DNA from: Sepiola atlantica
Taxonomy: Eukaryota > Mollusca > Cephalopoda > Sepiida > Sepiolidae
Assembly: GCA_963556195.1 (NCBI GenBank)
Contig: OY744532.1
Location: 104,757,083 to 104,821,082, forward strand
Direction of reading: 5' to 3'
Length of the DNA stretch: 64,000 bases
Below, one piece after another: positions 58,686 through 64,000 of the stretch. Made by a program: the position numbers and the translations under genes. Numbering within the stretch: position 1 is the stretch's first letter; each line of letters begins with the position of its first letter. Under the pieces are notes generated by a model. That model did not search any database. It was not told the origin of the DNA and worked only from the letters and a program-made list of their open reading frames with translations.

Positions 58686-60530
58686 GGATATTCTTCATCA
58701 TTTTCAATACCCACATGATGATCTTCATCATTTTACATCCTCTCATGATGTTCTTAATCATTTTACATCCTCTCATGATGTTCTTCATCATTTTAAATCC
58801 TCTCAGGATATTCTTCATCATTTTCAATCCCATCATGATATTCTTCATCAGTTTCAATCCCCTCATGGTATTCTTCATCATTTTCAATCCTCTCATGATA
58901 TTCTTCATCAGTTTCAATCCTCTCATGGTATTCTTCATAATTTTAAATCCTCTCATGACATTCTTCATCATTTTAAATCTTCTCATGATGTCCTTCATCA
59001 TGTTCCATCCTCTCATGATATTATTCATCATTTTCAATCCTCTCATTATATTCTTCATCATCTTCAATTCTATCATGGTATTCTTCATCATTTCTAATCC
59101 CCTCATGGTATTTTTCATCATTTTCAAGACTCTCATGGTATTCTTCATCATTTTGAATCCTCTCATGATATTCTTCATCATTTTCAATCTTCTCATAATG
59201 TTCTTCATCATTTTCAATCCCCTCATGGTATTCTTCATCATTTTCAATCCTCTCATGATGTTCTTCATCATTTTCAATCCTCTCATGATGTTCTTCATCA
59301 TTTTCAATCCCCTCATGGTATTCTTTAGCATTTTCAATCCTCTCATAATATACTACATCATATTCAATCCTCTCATGTGAATCTTCAGCATTTTCAATCC
59401 TCTCATGATATTCTTAATCATTTTCAATCCTCTCATGATGTTCTTCATCATTGTCAATCCTCTCATGATGTTCTTCATCATTGTCAATCCTCTCATGATG
59501 TTCTTCATCATTGTCAATCCTCTCATGATATTCTTCATCATTTTAAATCTTCTCATGATGTCCTTCATCATGTTCCATCCTCTCATGATATTATTCATCA
59601 TTTTCAATCCTCTCATTATATTCTTCATCATCTTCAATTCTATCATGGTATTCTTCATCATTTCTAATCCCCTCATGGTATTTTTCATCATTTTCAAGAC
59701 TCTCATGGTATTCTTCATCATTTTGAATCCTCTCATGATGTTCTTCTCATTTTCAATCCCCTCATGATATTATTCATCATTTTCAATCCTCTCATGGTAT
59801 TCTTCATCATTTCCAATCCTGTCAGTCTATTCTTCATAATTTTCAATCCTCTCATGACATTCTTCATCATTTTCAATCCTCTCATGCCATTCTTCATCAT
59901 TTTCAATCCTCTCATGATAGTCTTCATCATTTTTAATCCTCTCATGATAGTCTTCATCATTTTCAATCCTCTCATGATAGTCTTCATCATTTTCAATCCT
60001 CTCATGATAGTCTTCATCATTTTCAATCCTCTCATGATATTCTTCATAATTTTCAATCCCCTCATGATATTATTCATCATTTTAAATCCTCTCATGGTAT
60101 TCTTCATCATTTCCAATTCTGTCAGTCTATTCTTCCTCATTTTCAATCCTCTCATGAAATTCTTCATCATTTTCAATCCTCTCATGACATTCTTCATCAT
60201 TTTCAATCCCCTTATGATAGTCTTCATCATTTTCAATCCCCTCATGATAGTCTTCATCATTTTCAATCCCCTCATGATAGTCTTCATCATTTTCAATCCC
60301 CTCATGATAGTCTTCATCATTTTCAATCCCCTCATGATAGTGTTCATCATTTTCAATCCCCTCATTATAGTCTTCATCATTTTCAATCCCCTCATGATAG
60401 TCTTCATCATTTTCAATCCTCTCATGATAGTCTTCATCATTTTCAATCCTCTCATGATAGTCTTCATCATTTTCAATCCTCTCATGATAGTCTTCATCTT
60501 TTTCAATCCTCTCATGATAGTCTTTATCAT
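58686..60530 (+). repeat. 30-bp satellite array (block 2)
   Basis: About 61 monomers of 30 bp as in block 1. Inside it a distinctive run (58971-59166, with TTAAATCTTCTCATGATGTCC) recurs at 59541-59736, offset 570 bp or exactly 19 monomers, a higher-order repeat. The part from about 59740 onward and its junction with the 179-bp satellite match block 1 (7350-7922). The 286- and 280-residue open frames on the two strands are period-of-three by-products. Confidence 0.96.
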
Positions 60531-63090
60531 AGCTCTATCTAGGATATTGAGCACTTTTCTCTCGGACAACGCCAAGTACTTTGAAAATCAAGGAGGCCTC
60601 ATGAGCACTACTAAAATCACTTAGGTATCATCTCTCCTTCTGATCTACAAAATAGTCCAAAGGGGAACAAAGATGGCGTTAAAATATTTTCCAAACCTAT
60701 CACTACAGTAGCTCTATCTAGGACATTGAGCACTTTTCTCCCGGCCAACGCCGAGTACTTTGATAATAAAGGAGGCCTCCTGAGGACTACTGAAATCACT
60801 TAGGTATCCTCTCTCTTTCTGATCTGCGAAATAGTCCAAAGGGGAACGAAGATGGCGTTAAAATATTTTCCAAACCTATCACTACAGTAGCCTTATCTAG
60901 GACATTGAGCACTTTTCTCCCGGACAACGCCGAGTACTTTGATAATAAAGGAGGCCTCCTGAGGACTACTGAAATCACTTAGGTGTCCTCTCTCCTACTG
61001 ATCTGCGAAATAGTCCAAAGGGGAACGAATATGGCGTTAAAATATTATCCAACCCTATCACTACAGTAGCTCTATATAGGACATTGAGCACTTTTTTTCC
61101 CGGACAACGCCGAGTATTTGAAAATCAAAGAGGCCTCCTGGGGACTACTGAAATCACTTAGGTATCATTCTCTCCTTTTCATCTGCAAAATTGTCCAAAG
61201 GGGAACGAAGATGGGGTTAAAATATGTTCTAAACCTATCACTACAGTAGCTCTATCTAGGATATTGAGCACTTTTCTCCCGGACAACGCCGAGTACTTTG
61301 AAAATCGAGGAGGCTTCATGAGCACTCCAGAAATCCCTTAGGTATCCTCTCTCCTTCTGATCTGCGCAATAGTCCAAAGGGGAACGAAGATGGCGTTAAA
61401 ATATTTTCCAAACCTATCACTACAGTAGCTCTATCTAGGATATTGAGCACTTTTCTCCCGGACAACGCCAAGTATTGTAAAATCAAAGAGGCCTCCTGGT
61501 AACTACTGAAATAATTCTTATCCATTCCCCCATCCTTTTCAGCGTAGATGCTGTTAAAATATTATCCAAACCTATCACTACAGTAGCTCTATCTAGGACA
61601 TTGAGAACTTTTTTTCCCGGACAACGCCGAGTACTTTGAAAATCAAAGAGGCCTCCTGAGCACTACTGAAATCAGTTAGGTATCCTCCCTCCTTTTCATC
61701 TGCAAAATTGTCCAAAGGGGAACGAAGAGGGCGTTAAAATATTTTCTAAACCTATCACTACAGTAGCTCTATCTAGGATATTGAGCACTTTTCTCCCGGA
61801 CAACGCCGAGTACTTTGAAAATCGAGGAGGCTTCATGAGAACTCCTGAAATCCCTTAGGTATCCTCTCTCCTTCTGATCTGCGAAATAGTCCAAAGGGGA
61901 ACGAAGATGGCGTTAAAATATTTTCCAAACCTATCACTACAGTAGCTCTATCTAGGATATTAAGCACTTTTCTCCCGGACTACGCCGAGTATTTCAAAAT
62001 CAAAGAGGCCTCCTGGGGACTACTGAAATAATTCTTATCCATTCCCTCATCCTTTTCAGCGTAGATGCTGTTAAAATATTATCCAAACCTATCACTACAG
62101 TAGCTCTATCTAGGACATTGAGCACTTTTTTCCCGGACAACGCCGAGTACTTTGACAATCAAAGAGGCCTCCTGGGGACAACTGAAATCAGTTAGGTATC
62201 CTCCCTCCTTTTAATCTGCAAAAATGTCCAAAGGGGAACGAAGATGGCGTTAAAATATTTTCTAAACCTATCACTACAGTAGCTCTATCTAGGATATTGA
62301 GCACTTTTCTCCCGGACAACGCCGAGTACTTTGAAAATCGAGGAGGCTTCATGAGCACTCCTGAACTCCCTTAGGTATCCTCTCTCCTTCTGATCTGCCA
62401 AATAGTCCAAAGGGAAACGAAGATGGCGTTAAAATATTTTCCAAACCTATCACTACAGTAGCTCTATCTAGGACATTGAGCACTTTTCTCTCGGACAACG
62501 CCGAGTACTTTGATAATCAAGTAGGCCTCCTGGGGACTACTGAAATCACTTAGGTATCCTCTCTCCTTCTGACCTGCGAAATAGTCCAAAGGGGAACGAA
62601 GATGGCGTTAAAATATTTTCCAAACCTATCACTACAGTAGCTCTATCTAGGATATTGAGCACTTTTCTCCCGGACAACGCCGAGTATTTCAAAATCAAAG
62701 AGGCACCTGAGCACTACTGAAATCACTCCTATCGATTCCCCCATCCTTTTCAGCGTAGATTGTTGAAATATTATCCAAACCTATCACTACAGTAGCTCTA
62801 TCTAGGATATTGAGCACTTTTCTCCCGGACAACGCCGAGTACTTTGAAAATCAAGGAGGCCTCCTGAGCACTACTGAAATCACTTGGGTATCCTTCCGTC
62901 CTTTTCCTCTGCAAAATAGTCCAAAGGGGAACGAAGATGGCGTTAAAATATTTTCTAAACCTATCACTACAGTAGCTCTATCTAGGATATTGAGCACTTT
63001 TCTCCCGGACAACGCCGAGTACTTTGAAAATCAAGGAGGCTTCTTGAGCACTAATGAAATCACTCTAACCGATTCCCCCCCCCCCCCCGC
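60531..63090 (+). repeat. 179-bp satellite array (block 4)
   Basis: About 14 units, mostly 179 bp with some 159-bp type. Order and variants (for example TTTTTTTCCCGGACA units, GAGGAGGCTTCATGAG units) parallel block 1, and it also ends in a C-run (63077-63090). Confidence 0.95.
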
Positions 63091-63121
63091 TTTTGATTTG
63101 CTAAATAGTATAAAGAGAAAC

Positions 63122-63320
63122 GTAGATGCTGTTATTCGGCATTCCTCGGTAAGGGCGCCTCAGGCGCAGTAAGCAATATACTTACTCCTCCCCAAAGAGG
63201 GGAGGCAAAGCCTGGGAGTGTGGACCTCCTAGAACTGCACATGACAAACTCATAGACCGGCGGAATGAAGCCCCGATGGCCAAGACGATTCCAGTTCATG
63301 GGGTGCAGTATCCATCGGAA
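63122..63320 (-). repeat. U2-joined structured repeat (family B), copy 4
   Basis: Nearly identical to 9935-10131, in the same position between the satellite C-run and an inverted U2 stub. Confidence 0.87.
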
Positions 63321-63355
63321 GATACTACACTTGATCTTAGCCAAAAGAAGTGAAT
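63321..63355 (-). pseudogene. U2 snRNA 5' end, inverted (truncated), copy 4
   Basis: The minus strand reads ATTCACTTCTTTTGGC, TAAGATCAAGTG and TAGTATC, matching U2 nucleotides about 1-40 except for the missing CGGCC. It then joins family B (GATGGATACTGC). Confidence 0.8.
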
Positions 63356-63623
63356 TAATGTCAGTTTCGGTAAAAAAAAAAATGGCGTCTAAAAGCTATG
63401 TTGAATTAGAGAAAAACGGTCTGGGGGAGTTTAAAATTATTTGTAGATATTCAAAACTCATGTAATAAGTTGTTAAATAGTATTATACAATGTTTGTTGA
63501 AAGAAAATCATAGTTATTATTACTTGTTAATTTAATAATGTAATTTAAACAGTGTCTAGTGGATAGACCGCTGTTCAGGTGTAGATTGGTTATGAATACC
63601 TCAGTAAAATTTTGGAATTTCGG
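63356..63623. promoter_or_regulatory. Spacer between divergent U2 ends, copy 4
   Basis: AGACCG at 63565-63570 lies 59 bp before the forward U2 start (63624). Its complement at 63417-63422 lies 61 bp from the inverted U2 start, with extended similarity AGACCGNTNTTC on both sides. The TATA-like box of the other copies is TATGAATACC here. A bidirectional snRNA promoter is inferred. Confidence 0.55.
63382..63465 (+). CDS. 27-codon open frame in the U2 spacer (doubtful), copy 4
   Basis: ATG at 63382 to TAA at 63463-63465; starts MASKSYVELEKNGLGEFK and differs from the 10194 copy by one residue. Family unknown. Confidence 0.2.
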   Translation: MASKSYVELEKNGLGEFKIICRYSKLM

Positions 63624-63669
63624 ATCCTTTGTTGGCCTTTTGGCTAAGATCAGAGTGTAGTATCTGTTC
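63624..63669 (+). pseudogene. U2 snRNA 5' end interrupted by a second retrotransposon
   Basis: ATCCTTTGTTGGCCTTTT, GGCTAAGATCAGAGTG and TAGTATCTGTTC match U2 nucleotides 1-45. The sequence then switches to retrotransposon leader (TCAGATAAAACATTC), at the same base as at 11771. Confidence 0.85.
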
Positions 63670-64000
63670 TCAGATAAAACATTCTCGTTTTCCCAAAGAC
63701 CAGGCTTTCCGCTTACCTAGCCTTGCGGCTAGGTTCAAAGCGTTTTTCTTTGACCAAGCCCCCTTTTGGGGCTTTTGTCACCTTTTTGTCCCCTCTTGGG
63801 ACTTTTCTCTTTTCTTCTTTTCCCTGACTGTTGGGCTGACTTAAGCAGCTGGCAGGTTTCGGGGAGACTGACGAACCCGTAAAACGGTGAAGGTCTCTTC
63901 GTCTCCGAATCGGCGGGTCTAGTCCGACAGTCAGGTTCGTTCGCCCCTCTTGGGCCATTAATTATTTTTTATTTTTTCTTTCAGCGTCTGTCTGAGGTGC
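63670..64000 (+). mobile_element. 5' end of a second U2-inserted retrotransposon (runs off window)
   Basis: Similar to the leader at 11772-12100: ACATTCTCGTYTTCCCAAAG, the CCTAGCC/GGCTAGG hairpin (63718-63735), AAGCCCCCTTTTGGGGCTT, ACTTAAGCAGCTGGCAGG and CCGAATCGGCGGG. The order of later leader blocks differs (the TTTTCTTTCAG tract comes after CCGAATCGGCGGG here, before it in copy 1), so this is a distinct subfamily or a rearranged leader. ORF1 would start beyond 64000. Confidence 0.85.

Overview
This window looks like repeat-dense intergenic or heterochromatic DNA from an animal, probably a marine invertebrate. A mollusc, possibly a cephalopod, is my low-confidence guess, from the long (TA)n, (CATA)n and (GATA)n tracts and the dispersed repeat carrying CCCGGCGTTGCTCGG. 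I see no prokaryotic features and no ordinary host protein-coding gene. The one convincing pair of genes is ORF1 (12176-14668) and ORF2 (14668-18108) of an apparently intact non-LTR retrotransposon.

Layout. 1-6.5 kb: AT-rich single-copy-like DNA with microsatellites, a 0.2-kb foldback palindrome and scattered old repeats. 6.5-10.1 kb: a dispersed repeat module, a 30-bp satellite, then a 179-bp satellite broken by a small insertion with target-site duplications. 10.1-11.8 kb: two divergent 5' ends of U2 snRNA genes around a conserved spacer, then four 330-bp tandem units that each start with U2 sequence. 11.8-18.1 kb: the retrotransposon, joined to U2 right after its nucleotide 45. 18.1-25 kb: 51-bp and 35-bp minisatellites and a 5-kb 179/159-bp satellite array, closing with an inverted U2 5' end. 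25-54 kb: a second, longer unit of the same plan, in which a 17.8-kb array of a 21-bp satellite, eight 343-bp U2-headed repeats and a scrap of a Ty3/gypsy-type element lie between a forward and an inverted U2 stub. 54-63.3 kb: a third unit of the same plan. 63.6-64 kb: the 5' end of a second retrotransposon copy, again joined to U2 at nucleotide 45, running off the window.

The organising principle I see is a parasitised U2 snRNA gene cluster. At four places (about 10.1-10.45, 24.9-25.3, 53.9-54.3 and 63.3-63.7 kb) U2 5' ends face away from each other across a related spacer of about 250-275 bp. That spacer holds a candidate PSE-like motif (AGACCG) near -60 of both U2 starts. Every sufficiently preserved U2 copy stops at about nucleotide 45, and no U2 3' portion was recognised. 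To the right of each pair lies the retrotransposon or a shorter U2-joined sequence; to the left lies a different structured sequence, also joined at nucleotide 45. The DNA between pairs is filled with satellites. The retrotransposon fits the APE-endonuclease, two-ORF, target-specific group that includes the U2-targeting Keno families of the Tx1 lineage; this is a motif-level assignment.

Most long open frames elsewhere (30-bp, 21-bp, 51-bp and 12-bp repeats) are by-products of repeat periods divisible by three and were not annotated as genes.
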